Assembly (NCBI GenBank): GCA_022822365.1
Contig: JAJEBV010000016.1
Location: 1 to 64,000 of the forward strand
DNA length: 64,000 nt
Origin: Thermoanaerobaculia bacterium
Lineage (GTDB): Bacteria > Acidobacteriota > Thermoanaerobaculia > Multivoradales > Multivoraceae
Reading direction: 5' to 3'
The notes under the pieces were generated by a model that was not told where the DNA came from, made no database searches, and worked only from the letters and a program-made list of their open reading frames with translations. Made by a program: the position numbers and the translations under genes. Shown here one piece after another: positions 8,650 through 16,482 of the stretch (position 1 is its first letter; each line of letters starts with the position of its first letter).

Positions 8650-10416
8650 ATGCCAGCGAACCCCGTCACCGCCTGCAAACCGGCCCTCCGCATCGCCATC
8701 GGAGTTCTCGCTCTGCTGCCCGGGGCCCTCCCGCTCGCAGCCCAGAAGGGCGGAGCGCAGGCGCCGCTCCCCGACCACTGGCCCGCCGCCACCCCGGTCG
8801 GCGACGGCGCGGGCCCGGTCGACCAGGAGTTGCTGGAAGCCGCACCGACAAGGGAGTCCTGGCTGCACTACGGCGGCAACTACGCAAGCTGGCGTCACTC
8901 TCCGATCACCGAACTCACGCCGTCGAGCGCCTCGGACCTGCGCCTCGCCTGGATCGCGCAAACGGGCGTCTCGGGTCAGCTCGAGTCGTCCCCCGTGATC
9001 TACGACGGCGTGCTCTACCTGACCTCCTCGATGAACCGCCTGCTCGCCTACGACGCGGCGGACGGATCGCTGCTCTGGCGGTACGACCACCAGAACCCGT
9101 CCGACCTGCGGATCTGCTGCGGGCCGGTGAACCGCGGCGTCGGCATCGCCGGCGACCTCGTCGTCATGGGTACGCTGGATGCGCGGCTGCTGGCCTTCGA
9201 CCGCAAGACGGGCGAGCTTGCCTGGGACACCGAGGTCATTCCCTACGCGAGGGGTTTCTCGATCACGTCGGCCCCGCTCATCGCGGAAGGCGTGGCCGTC
9301 ATCGGCATCGGCGGCGGCGAGTACGGCGTGCGCGGCTTCTTCGACGGCTACGACGTGGAAACCGGCGAGCGACTCTGGCGCCACTACACGGTGCCCGACG
9401 CGGGAGAACCCGGCGTCGAGACCTGGGCGGGCGAGTCGTACAAGACGGGCGGCGCCGCAACCTGGGCGACCGGAAGCTACGACCCGGCAACGAAGACACT
9501 GTTCTGGACCACCGGCAACCCCTCACCGGACTGGAACGGCGACACCCGCCTCGGCGACAACCTCTACAGCGACAGCGTGCTGGCGGTCGACATCAAGACG
9601 GGCGAGCGGAAGTGGTACTTCCAGTTCACGCCGCACGACGTCTGGGACTACGACGGGAACTCCGAGGTCTGGCTCGTCGACGTCCAGGTCAACGAACAGA
9701 CCATTCCCGCCCTGGTCCAGGCCAACCGGAACGGCTACTTCTACGTGCTGGACCGCCGCGACGGCGGTTTCCTGCACGCGAGTCAGTACGTTCATCAGTT
9801 GAACTGGGCGACCCTGGACGAGAACGGCCGGCCGGTCGTCGACCCGGCGATGTTGCCGGCGGACGAGCCAACGCAACGCGTCTGCCCCGGCCTTGCCGGC
9901 GGCAACAACGCGGCCTACGCCGGCGCCTACAGCCCGGAAACCGGCCTCGCCTACGTGCCGACGATCGAAAGCTGCATGATGTTCCGCAAGGGCGCGGTCG
10001 TCTTCGTCGAGGGCATCCCCTTCATGGGCGGCGAGCCGATCCCCGTGGACACCGCCGAGGGCAAGTCCTACGGCCACCTGGCCGCCATCGACGTCAGCAC
10101 CGGCGAGACGAAATGGATGTACCGCGATCCGGTGCCGATGCTCGCCGGCGTGCTGAGCACGGCGGGCGGCCTGGTCGTCACCGGCAACGCCTCCGGCCAC
10201 CTGCTCGGCTTCGACGCCGAGACGGGCGAAGAGGTATGGCGTTACAACACGGGGTCCGGCATCCGCAGCCACCCGGTGGCCTATCAGTACGAGGGGCGGA
10301 CCTTCCTCGCCGTGGGATCGGGCGGAGGAGGCGTCGTTCAGACCGCCGTCGGCACGGCGCCGTCGCTGCCGGAGGGCAGCGTGCTGCTCGTGTTCGAACT
10401 TGTGGCCGGCTCCTGA
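8650..10416 (+). CDS. PQQ-dependent alcohol dehydrogenase, predicted lanthanide-dependent (XoxF/ExaF-like)
   Basis: The 588-residue exported enzyme has a signal peptide (about residues 1-31) and an eight-bladed propeller with repeated tryptophan-docking motifs of the AxDxxTGExxW type. The vicinal disulfide pair that lies over PQQ is present (Cys156-Cys157 in ICCGPVNRG). The metal-binding Glu (GGGEYGVRG) and Asn (TGNPSPDWN) positions are recognisable. The catalytic region reads VWDYDGN: Asp333 aligns with the catalytic base and Asp335, two residues later, is the extra acid that marks lanthanide-dependent XoxF/ExaF enzymes, in place of the Ala or Ser of calcium-dependent MxaF. It should oxidise a primary alcohol in the periplasm and pass electrons to a cytochrome c. 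The two following genes look like a XoxJ and a XoxG counterpart. AGGAG 7 nt before the ATG supports the start. The substrate cannot be read. Confidence 0.85.
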   Translation: MPANPVTACKPALRIAIGVLALLPGALPLAAQKGGAQAPLPDHWPAATPVGDGAGPVDQELLEAAPTRESWLHYGGNYASWRHSPITELTPSSASDLRLAWIAQTGVSGQLESSPVIYDGVLYLTSSMNRLLAYDAADGSLLWRYDHQNPSDLRICCGPVNRGVGIAGDLVVMGTLDARLLAFDRKTGELAWDTEVIPYARGFSITSAPLIAEGVAVIGIGGGEYGVRGFFDGYDVETGERLWRHYTVPDAGEPGVETWAGESYKTGGAATWATGSYDPATKTLFWTTGNPSPDWNGDTRLGDNLYSDSVLAVDIKTGERKWYFQFTPHDVWDYDGNSEVWLVDVQVNEQTIPALVQANRNGYFYVLDRRDGGFLHASQYVHQLNWATLDENGRPVVDPAMLPADEPTQRVCPGLAGGNNAAYAGAYSPETGLAYVPTIESCMMFRKGAVVFVEGIPFMGGEPIPVDTAEGKSYGHLAAIDVSTGETKWMYRDPVPMLAGVLSTAGGLVVTGNASGHLLGFDAETGEEVWRYNTGSGIRSHPVAYQYEGRTFLAVGSGGGGVVQTAVGTAPSLPEGSVLLVFELVAGS

Positions 10417-10447
10417 CGGCCCGCGGACCGGCGGAGAGCGTTCACCT

Positions 10448-11347
10448 GTGAAGCAAGGGTCCAGCAAAGTGGAGGCCGTAGCCGGCCGCGGCGCCCGCGA
10501 CGGCTCCGGGAGAGCTTCCGGGCCGCCAGCCATCCGGGCGAGCTTCCGGTTGGCAGCGCTGGCGGTACTGCTGTGGGCGGCGCCTTCCCTCCAGGCGGCC
10601 GAGCTGCGAGTCTGCCTGCTGGAGGACGACTTGCCCCGCGCTCACCGGGCCGAAGCGAGCGGCTTCGACCACGACCTCTTCCAGGCGGCGGCGGAGCGCA
10701 TGGGCCGCACCTTCACGCCAGTCTGGCAGCCGACAGCGCCGCCCTACTCCGAGATCGACGACACGGACCTTCCGTTCGACGAACTGCTCGACGGCGATTG
10801 CGACATCGTGCCTTCCGTCCCCGGCCAACTGGCGCTCGGCCGGCTGGCGACGGCCGTGGACCTGAGCCCGCCGTACTACGCTGCCGCTTTCGAGATCTAC
10901 CTGCCCGGCAGGGAGGACCTCGACTGGGGCGACCTGCCCGGCCTCGTCGGCGAGCGCAAGGTCGCGGTGCGCCTGCAGTCTCTGGCCCACTTCGCCGCCG
11001 AAGCCGCGGGACTCGACTGGACCTCGCAACCGACCGCGGCCGAGGTTGCGAGCGCCGTGGACAGCGGCCGCGCAGCCGCGGCTCTCATCTTCGGGCCGGC
11101 GCTGGCGAGCCTGGGGAAGCAACCGGTCGACGCCTTCGATCCGCCGCCCGGCCTGCGCTTCAACGAACACGCCGCCGTCCGGGCGGGCGACCCGCTCGGC
11201 GACGAGCTGGCCCGTGTGCTCGGGGAGCTCAAACGAGAGGGCGTTCTCGAGCGTCTCGGCGAACGCTACGGCATCCTCCGCCTCGAACCCTTCCCCACCG
11301 TGTCCTCGCCGGAGACGATCCGCGCGCTCGGCATCGGCGGCCCCTGA
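10448..11347 (+). CDS. Quinoprotein-associated periplasmic solute-binding protein, XoxJ/MxaJ-like
   Basis: The roughly 299-residue product has a basic N-terminus, a hydrophobic signal segment ending LQAAE, and an SBP_bac_3 fold. Signs of the fold are the opening ELRVCLLEDDLP, GFDHDLFQAAAERMG, the CDIVPSVPG strand and the LSPPYYAA turn. This is the pattern of MxaJ/XoxJ, periplasmic binding-protein-like factors encoded beside PQQ methanol dehydrogenases and thought to assist enzyme activation or maturation. The GTG at 10448 with GGAG about 11 nt upstream is preferred; an ATG at 10400 would overlap the dehydrogenase gene and place 16 extra residues ahead of the basic N-region. It sits between the dehydrogenase and a cytochrome c on the same strand, which supports this role over amino-acid transport, as no ABC transporter genes are near. 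Confidence 0.7.
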   Translation: MKQGSSKVEAVAGRGARDGSGRASGPPAIRASFRLAALAVLLWAAPSLQAAELRVCLLEDDLPRAHRAEASGFDHDLFQAAAERMGRTFTPVWQPTAPPYSEIDDTDLPFDELLDGDCDIVPSVPGQLALGRLATAVDLSPPYYAAAFEIYLPGREDLDWGDLPGLVGERKVAVRLQSLAHFAAEAAGLDWTSQPTAAEVASAVDSGRAAAALIFGPALASLGKQPVDAFDPPPGLRFNEHAAVRAGDPLGDELARVLGELKREGVLERLGERYGILRLEPFPTVSSPETIRALGIGGP

Positions 11348-11375
11348 CCGACCCGATCTCCTGAGGAGCAACGCC

Positions 11376-11936
11376 TTGTCCACGAGCAGCAACGAACCGC
11401 GTACCGCCTCCGTTCACCTCCTGGCGCTCGTCGCCGTGGCCACGCCGCTGGTGCTCGCCGCTTGCGCCACCGGCGGCGGGGCAGCGTCCGAGCAGCCCGT
11501 GGCGCCGGCAACCAGAGAAGCTCCAACCGCAGCGGCTACCGAATCCCCGGCGGTTGGCGGAGCCGCTCCGGCCGAAGCGTCCACCGAGGCCGCGGAGGCC
11601 GCCCTGGGGGCTCCTCCCGGCCCCGCCGAGGCGGCAGCCGCTTCGTCGCCAGTCGCCGCCTACCTGGAAGACCCCGCGGCGATCACCGCCGGCCGGCGCA
11701 TGTTCCGGGCCGTCTGCACCGGCTACTGCCATTCGACGACCCCCGGCGTCACCAAGGACGCCCCGAACCTGTTCGACTGCAACTGGGACCACGGCAACAC
11801 GGACGCCGACCTCTACCGCGTGATCAACCAGGGCGTGCCGGACACGGAGATGCTGCCCTTCGAGGGGAAGATCCCCGAGGACACGATCTGGCAGGTGATC
11901 GCCTACGTGCGCTCGAACAGCCAGGACTGCGGCTGA
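11376..11936 (+). CDS. Cytochrome c lipoprotein with CX3CH haem motif, XoxG-like electron acceptor
   Basis: The chosen start is a TTG at 11376 with GAGGAG 8 nt upstream; it gives a basic N-terminus, a hydrophobic segment and a lipobox (LAAC), so the protein is probably a lipoprotein. A low-complexity Ala/Pro/Glu linker of about 60 residues follows, then a single class I cytochrome c domain. The haem motif is Cys114-Thr-Gly-Tyr-Cys118-His, which has three residues between the cysteines instead of two; no other CxxCH exists in the protein. The likely axial methionine is in DTEMLPFEG and the C-terminal helix is typical (IWQVIAYVRS). Two further cysteines (FDCNW and the penultimate residue) could form a disulfide. 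By position it is the likely electron acceptor of the PQQ dehydrogenase. Confidence 0.7.
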   Translation: MSTSSNEPRTASVHLLALVAVATPLVLAACATGGGAASEQPVAPATREAPTAAATESPAVGGAAPAEASTEAAEAALGAPPGPAEAAAASSPVAAYLEDPAAITAGRRMFRAVCTGYCHSTTPGVTKDAPNLFDCNWDHGNTDADLYRVINQGVPDTEMLPFEGKIPEDTIWQVIAYVRSNSQDCG

Positions 11937-11961
11937 TCCCAAGCCCTCTGCTCCACAGGCG

Positions 11962-12024
11962 AAACCACTCTCCGCAAAAGAGGACTGGTTTGGTCCTTGA
12001 CAAAGGGTACCAACTTGGTTCAGT
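11962..12024 (+). promoter_or_regulatory. Candidate regulatory region ahead of the TonB receptor
   Basis: An inverted repeat AAACCA (11962-11967) / TGGTTT (11986-11991) lies just after the cytochrome gene. It is followed by a consensus -35 TTGACA at 11997-12002 and a 5-1-5 palindrome ACCAA-C-TTGGT at 12009-12019. No good -10 hexamer is seen at the expected spacing. The layout suggests a separately regulated promoter for the receptor, but it is only a pattern. Confidence 0.3.
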
Positions 12025-12032
12025 TTAGGGCC

Positions 12033-14360
12033 ATGCTCGACACGAAGCCCCCCAGCGGCAGAAGCCGCCAGAGTCCGGAGACCGATCCCGCGACCCTCCC
12101 GTTCCTGCCGCTCAACCGGTTTCGCACCGTCGCGCTCGGCCTGTGTTGCATCCTGCTCGTCGGCGCGGCGCCGATCCTGAGCCAGGAAGCCTCCCCGTGC
12201 GCCAGCGAACCTGAGACAGAGGCCGAGGGTCCCGCCGGCGACACGACCTTCCTAGATGAGGTGACCGTCACCGCGGGCCACGTCCCCGCCTCGCTGCGTG
12301 ACACCCCCGGACACGTCTCCATCGTCACCGACGAAGACATCGAGGATCACCTGTACGAGGACATCGCGGACCTCGTGAAGTACGAACCCGGCGTCTACGT
12401 CGAGGGCGACTCGACCCGCCTGGGTCTCAACGGCTTCAACATCCGCGGCATCGGCGGCAACCGCGTGCTGACCCAGGTCGACGGCGTGCCGAACGCGGAG
12501 CAGTTCGACTTCGGACCGTTCAACGTCCACCAGCAGGCGATCGACATCGATACTCTCAAGTCGGCGGAGATCGTCCGCAGCGCGGGTTCGGCGCTCTACG
12601 GCAGCGACGCGGTCGGCGGCGTGATCTCGCTGATCACGAAGAACCCTTCGGACTACCTCGGCAGCAGCAACCGCCACTTCGGACTCAAGGCCGGCTTCGA
12701 CGGCCGAAGCCAGGACTCGAACCTGAACCTCAGTCTGGCCGGCGGCGGCGAGACGGGGCGGGCCTCACTCTTCATCAGTTCGAGCAACGGCAACGAACTG
12801 GACAACGCCGGCGAGACCAGCGGCCGCGGCGCCGACCGGGATCTGCCGAATCCGCAGGAGCGGGAGCGCTTCCAGGCCCTGGGCAAGGCGGCCTACGACA
12901 TCTCCACCGGCAATACGCTGCGGGCCACGTTCGAGCTGAACACCGCCGACGTGGAAACGGACGTGCTTTCCGCCCTCGGCACCAGCCGCCTCGGCCCGTT
13001 AACGATCACGAACTTCAACGTCCTGGCCAACGACACCCAGGACCGCAACCGCGCTTCCCTGGAGCAGGTGGTCACGAAGAGCGGAGCCATCGATCAGTGG
13101 AGCTGGAGGATCAACACCCAGAACGTCGACACCGCGCAGAACGTCGCCGAGCACCGCCTGTTCGCCGCCTTCGGCCCGCCGCTCGAGACGAACCGCAGCG
13201 GTGATCTGTGGTTCGAGCAGAAGACCTTCGGCGCCGAGATCAGCGGCCTGACGGAAACAGGAAACGGCGGTTCCTTCAGCAGTGCGCTCTACTTCGGCGG
13301 CAGCATCCTGACCGACGAGTTCGACATGCTCCGCGACCGGATCGAGCACGATCTCTCCGGCAGGGTCGTGCCCACCCAGCTCGTCTTCCCGAGCAAGTAC
13401 TTCCCGCAGACCGATACGGAAGAGACCGGCGCCTACGCCCAGGCCGAACTGCGCTGGAACCGGATGACCCTGATCCCCGGCGTCCGCTACGACCGCTACG
13501 TCGTCGACGCCGACCCGAGCGACGATGTCTACATCACCGCCGGCGGACTACCGGCGGCCAGCCTCGACGCGGACGCCGTTTCACCCAAGCTCGGCGCGGC
13601 GTTCGAACTCCACAGCACGACCACATTGACCGCCCAGTACGCGGCCGGCTTCCGCGCGCCGCCCTACAGCTCGATCAACACCGGATTCACCAACCTGGCC
13701 GGCGGCTACCAGACGCTCGCCAACCCCGGTCTCGATCCGGAGATCAGCGACAACTTCGAGCTCGGCCTGCGCTGGAGCGCCGGCGGCACGAGCTGGAGCG
13801 TGAACGGCTTCCGCAACCACTACGAGGACTTCATCGAGTTCCAAACCGTCGGCTTCAGCCGGCAGCTCAACGTGGTGGAGTTCCAGAACGTGAACCTGAC
13901 GGAGGTCGAGATCGACGGCGTCGAGTTCCGGCTCGAGTCGCGCCTGGGCGACAACGTGCTGCTTCGCGCGGCCTACGCCCACATCGACGGCCACGACACG
14001 ACCGGCGACGTGGACGCTCCGCTGGCTTCGATCGCGCCCAACGAGGGCGTGCTGGGCCTGCGCTACCTGCCCGATTCCGCCCGCTGGGGCCTCGACGGCT
14101 CGATCCGCTTCGTCGACGACCGCGACCCGGAGAAGGTCCCGGAGGGTGAACACGTTCCGGATGGCTATGAAGTCGTCGACCTGGTCGCGTTCTTCGCCCT
14201 GCCCGCCGACATGAAGCTGCGGGTCGGCCTGCTCAACGCGACGGACGAGGCCTATTTCGAGTCGTGGCACGTCCGCGGCCGTCAGGCGAACGACCCGGGC
14301 CTGCTGCTCTACTCGAGTCCTGGGCGAAACGTCGTCGCCTCGCTGTCTTACAACTGGTAG
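12033..14360 (+). CDS. TonB-dependent outer-membrane receptor
   Basis: The roughly 775-residue product has an N-terminal hydrophobic segment ending near ILSQEA, a TonB-box-like DEVTVTAG about 25 residues later, and a plug domain with DLVKYEPGVYV, the NIRGIGGNRV element and VDGVPN. A 22-strand barrel follows that finishes in an aromatic residue (SLSYNW), as expected for BAM recognition. The plug resembles the haem/transferrin-type receptor group. The ATG at 12033 is preferred; a TTG at 11997 is also in frame but coincides with a -35-like TTGACA. Lying just downstream of the dehydrogenase/cytochrome genes on the same strand, it could import a metal chelate used by that system (compare the LutH/LanA lanthanophore receptors). 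The ligand is not deducible, and siderophore or haem are equally compatible with the fold. Confidence 0.8.
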   Translation: MLDTKPPSGRSRQSPETDPATLPFLPLNRFRTVALGLCCILLVGAAPILSQEASPCASEPETEAEGPAGDTTFLDEVTVTAGHVPASLRDTPGHVSIVTDEDIEDHLYEDIADLVKYEPGVYVEGDSTRLGLNGFNIRGIGGNRVLTQVDGVPNAEQFDFGPFNVHQQAIDIDTLKSAEIVRSAGSALYGSDAVGGVISLITKNPSDYLGSSNRHFGLKAGFDGRSQDSNLNLSLAGGGETGRASLFISSSNGNELDNAGETSGRGADRDLPNPQERERFQALGKAAYDISTGNTLRATFELNTADVETDVLSALGTSRLGPLTITNFNVLANDTQDRNRASLEQVVTKSGAIDQWSWRINTQNVDTAQNVAEHRLFAAFGPPLETNRSGDLWFEQKTFGAEISGLTETGNGGSFSSALYFGGSILTDEFDMLRDRIEHDLSGRVVPTQLVFPSKYFPQTDTEETGAYAQAELRWNRMTLIPGVRYDRYVVDADPSDDVYITAGGLPAASLDADAVSPKLGAAFELHSTTTLTAQYAAGFRAPPYSSINTGFTNLAGGYQTLANPGLDPEISDNFELGLRWSAGGTSWSVNGFRNHYEDFIEFQTVGFSRQLNVVEFQNVNLTEVEIDGVEFRLESRLGDNVLLRAAYAHIDGHDTTGDVDAPLASIAPNEGVLGLRYLPDSARWGLDGSIRFVDDRDPEKVPEGEHVPDGYEVVDLVAFFALPADMKLRVGLLNATDEAYFESWHVRGRQANDPGLLLYSSPGRNVVASLSYNW

Positions 14361-14443
14361 GGCCGGCTGGCGACGCGGTGCCCGAAGGGGCCGGGTCTCG
14401 GCGTCCAACTGAACGCCACCGTCGCGCGCGCGCACGCCTGAGC

Positions 14444-15469
14444 TCACACGGGACGACGCCGGTACCGGTCCTTTCCGTACTCGGCGACCCAACTGCTTGA
14501 GCTAAGCCACCGGCCATCCGGATCGCGAACCGCTCTCAGACGTCCGCGAATCGCGGCGACTCGAAGAGCCGATGCCCCCAGATCGTCGGTCGCCAGGGCC
14601 GCCAGGGGTACGAGCCGCGCGGGGCCCGCGACCGCCGGAATGACGTTCCGGTACAGGTTGTCCAGGATCGCCCTGGCCAACAGTTCCCCGAGCGGACCGA
14701 AGTCGCCGCTGTCGGCACGACGAAGTGCCGTGAGGTAGCTCGCGCGATCCCGCTTGTAGACGATGGCCGGCGGATAGCCGAGGCGAACGAGGACCAGATT
14801 CAAGAGGAGCCGCCCGGTCCGACCGTTGCCGTCGAGGAAGGGGTGAATCTGCTCGAACCGGCAATGGGCCTCCGCCAGGGCTTCCGGAAACGCCGGGAAC
14901 TCGGGGTCCAGGAGGTTCACCCGCCCAATCCAGGTCTCGATCTCCGCAGGCACGAGCGGCCAGGTGACGGGGACCATTCCCCCGGGAAACGGCCGGATCT
15001 CGTGCTCGCGGAAGGAGCCCGGCGCCTCGCTGCCGGTGGCATCGGGATGCGGCGCCACCTCCCACACAGGCGCCATCGCCATGTGGTGGACGCGGCGCAC
15101 TTCGGCCAGGGTAAGAAGCGAGGCTGGCCGGCCACCTCCACGCGCGCCGGCTGCTTGGCGGTAGACCCACTCGGCCGCCGCGCCGTAGCCCTGCACTTCG
15201 AGGTACTCGCGGAGTTCCTTGTTGCCGACCGCCCGGCCCTCGGCGAGTAACTGCTCCACCTGCTTCAGCACAAGGGTGTTCCCCTCGATCGCGGTCGAGT
15301 GGTGGGCCTCCTCGTACCAGATGCCGCGCCAGATGTCGGCCGCCTCCAGCGGAGTCGGCAGACCGCCCAACCGTCCCCGCAACTGCGCGACATCCGCATG
15401 CAGACGGCGGTACAGTTCGGGGCGAGACGGCCTCCCGCCACGCCCTGTTGGCCCAAAGTGTTCGCTCAC
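14444..15469 (-). CDS. Fic family AMP-transferase, class II (N-terminal inhibitory motif)
   Basis: The 341-residue protein carries a complete Fic motif, HPFLDGNGRTGR at residues 209-220, so the catalytic His and the phosphate-binding residues are present. It also has an N-terminal inhibitory motif of the (S/T)xxxE(G/N)N type, STAIEGN at residues 58-64, whose Glu62 should block ATP until relieved; that makes it a self-inhibited class II enzyme. The C-terminal 100 residues probably form the winged-helix tail common in this group. Fic enzymes usually transfer AMP to a hydroxyl side chain of a target protein. The start is a GTG at 15467-15469, and the codon lies inside one copy of a duplicated upstream element. 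No antitoxin gene is adjacent, consistent with built-in inhibition. It is convergent with the TonB receptor and divergent from glyoxalase II. Confidence 0.85.
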   Translation of the reverse strand: MSEHFGPTGRGGRPSRPELYRRLHADVAQLRGRLGGLPTPLEAADIWRGIWYEEAHHSTAIEGNTLVLKQVEQLLAEGRAVGNKELREYLEVQGYGAAAEWVYRQAAGARGGGRPASLLTLAEVRRVHHMAMAPVWEVAPHPDATGSEAPGSFREHEIRPFPGGMVPVTWPLVPAEIETWIGRVNLLDPEFPAFPEALAEAHCRFEQIHPFLDGNGRTGRLLLNLVLVRLGYPPAIVYKRDRASYLTALRRADSGDFGPLGELLARAILDNLYRNVIPAVAGPARLVPLAALATDDLGASALRVAAIRGRLRAVRDPDGRWLSSSSWVAEYGKDRYRRRPV

Positions 15470-15497
15470 GGCGAATCAAACTGTACCGTACAAAACC
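15455..15497. repeat. Direct repeat copy 1 (fic start region), with palindrome
   Basis: This 43-bp element matches 15526-15568 at about 32 of 43 positions with an exact 71-bp offset. It contains the 5-1-5 palindrome TGTAC-C-GTACA at 15482-15492 and the block GTTCGCTCACGG at 15460-15471, which includes the fic start codon. It is a likely operator or a duplicated 5' region. Confidence 0.6.
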
Positions 15498-15525
15498 GTC
15501 GAGCCAAGAGAACCGAGCGCCGCAG

Positions 15526-15568
15526 AAACTGTTCGCTCGCGGACACAGAAAACGTACCGTACAGAATC
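15526..15568. repeat. Direct repeat copy 2, upstream of fic and glyoxalase II
   Basis: Second copy of the 43-bp element. It has GTTCGCTCGCGG at 15531-15542 and GTACCGTACA at 15554-15563, separated exactly as in copy 1. It lies in the divergent promoter region between fic and the hydrolase at 15654 and could bind a regulator of either gene. Confidence 0.6.
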
Positions 15569-15653
15569 CCTCGGCCGGCGGATATAGTCCCGTCCGCCTT
15601 CTCGCAGTCCTCCGACGCATCCGAATGCGTCCAACCCTCCGCCGGAGAAGCCC

Positions 15654-16418
15654 GTGCTCGAGATCCAGACGATCCCCGTCCTGAGCGATAATTACTCCTA
15701 CGTGCTCCATGACACGGGGAGCGGCAAGACGGCGGTCGTCGACCCGCCGGAAACCGGGCCGATCGAGGCGGCGCTCTCCGCCAGCGGTTTCGGCATCGAC
15801 TGGATCGTCATTACCCACCACCACATGGACCACATCGCCGCCGTACCTGAACTGAAGGCGAAGTACGGCTGCCAGGTGGTCGGTCCCGCCGCCGACGAGC
15901 ACCGCATTCCCGGGCTCGACCTGACCGTCCGCGAAGGCGATCGCTTCCAGCTCGGCGAGGCCGAAGCAGAGGTGTTCGACACTCCCGGTCACACGACGGG
16001 GCACATCACTTACTGGTTCGAGGACGACCGGGCGCTCTTCTGCGCCGACACCCTGTTCGCCCTCGGCTGCGGCCGGGTGTTCGAGGGCACGATGGAGCAG
16101 ATGTGGGAGTCGCTCGCCAAGCTGCGGGCCCTGCCCGACGACGCGGTCGTCCACTGCGGCCACGAGTACACGCTGTCGAACGCCCATTTCGCGATCACCG
16201 TCGATCCTGACAACGAAGAGCTGATGGAACGCGCCGCGGAGATCGAGGAGCTGCGGCGGGAAGGCAAGCCCACGGTGCCCTCGAACCTGGGGGTCGAGAA
16301 ACGGACCAACCCCTTCCTGCGGCCCGACGACCCGGGCATCCGCGCGCTGCTCGGGATGGCCGGCGCCACGGACGCCGAGGTCTTCGGCGAGATCCGGACT
16401 CGCAAGGACAACTCCTGA
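15654..16418 (+). CDS. gloB: Hydroxyacylglutathione hydrolase-like protein (glyoxalase II family)
   Basis: The 254-residue metallo-beta-lactamase-fold protein has the binuclear metal motif THHHMDH at residues 54-60, a later GHTTGHITYW histidine, the metal-bridging Asp in FCADTLFALGCGR and the final His in CGHEYTLSNAHF. The C-terminal part (about residues 185-254) has the substrate-domain features NPFLRPDDP and the usual total length for GloB. It should hydrolyse S-lactoylglutathione or a comparable thioester in the cytoplasm, the second step of methylglyoxal detoxification. A GTG at 15654 is the start. It reads rightward from the promoter region shared with fic. No glyoxalase I is adjacent; the VOC protein at 36.2 kb is distant. 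Confidence 0.85.
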   Translation: MLEIQTIPVLSDNYSYVLHDTGSGKTAVVDPPETGPIEAALSASGFGIDWIVITHHHMDHIAAVPELKAKYGCQVVGPAADEHRIPGLDLTVREGDRFQLGEAEAEVFDTPGHTTGHITYWFEDDRALFCADTLFALGCGRVFEGTMEQMWESLAKLRALPDDAVVHCGHEYTLSNAHFAITVDPDNEELMERAAEIEELRREGKPTVPSNLGVEKRTNPFLRPDDPGIRALLGMAGATDAEVFGEIRTRKDNS

Positions 16419-16482
16419 CACCCCAGTCCGGCCGATGGGTCGAGCTACGCCTCCCGTCTTCACCAAGGTAGGAATCACCCGC

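Noticed and set aside
11997..12032. TTG at 11997 as start of the TonB receptor
   Set aside because: It coincides with a consensus -35 TTGACA, and the ATG at 12033 gives a normal basic N-terminus and signal segment.
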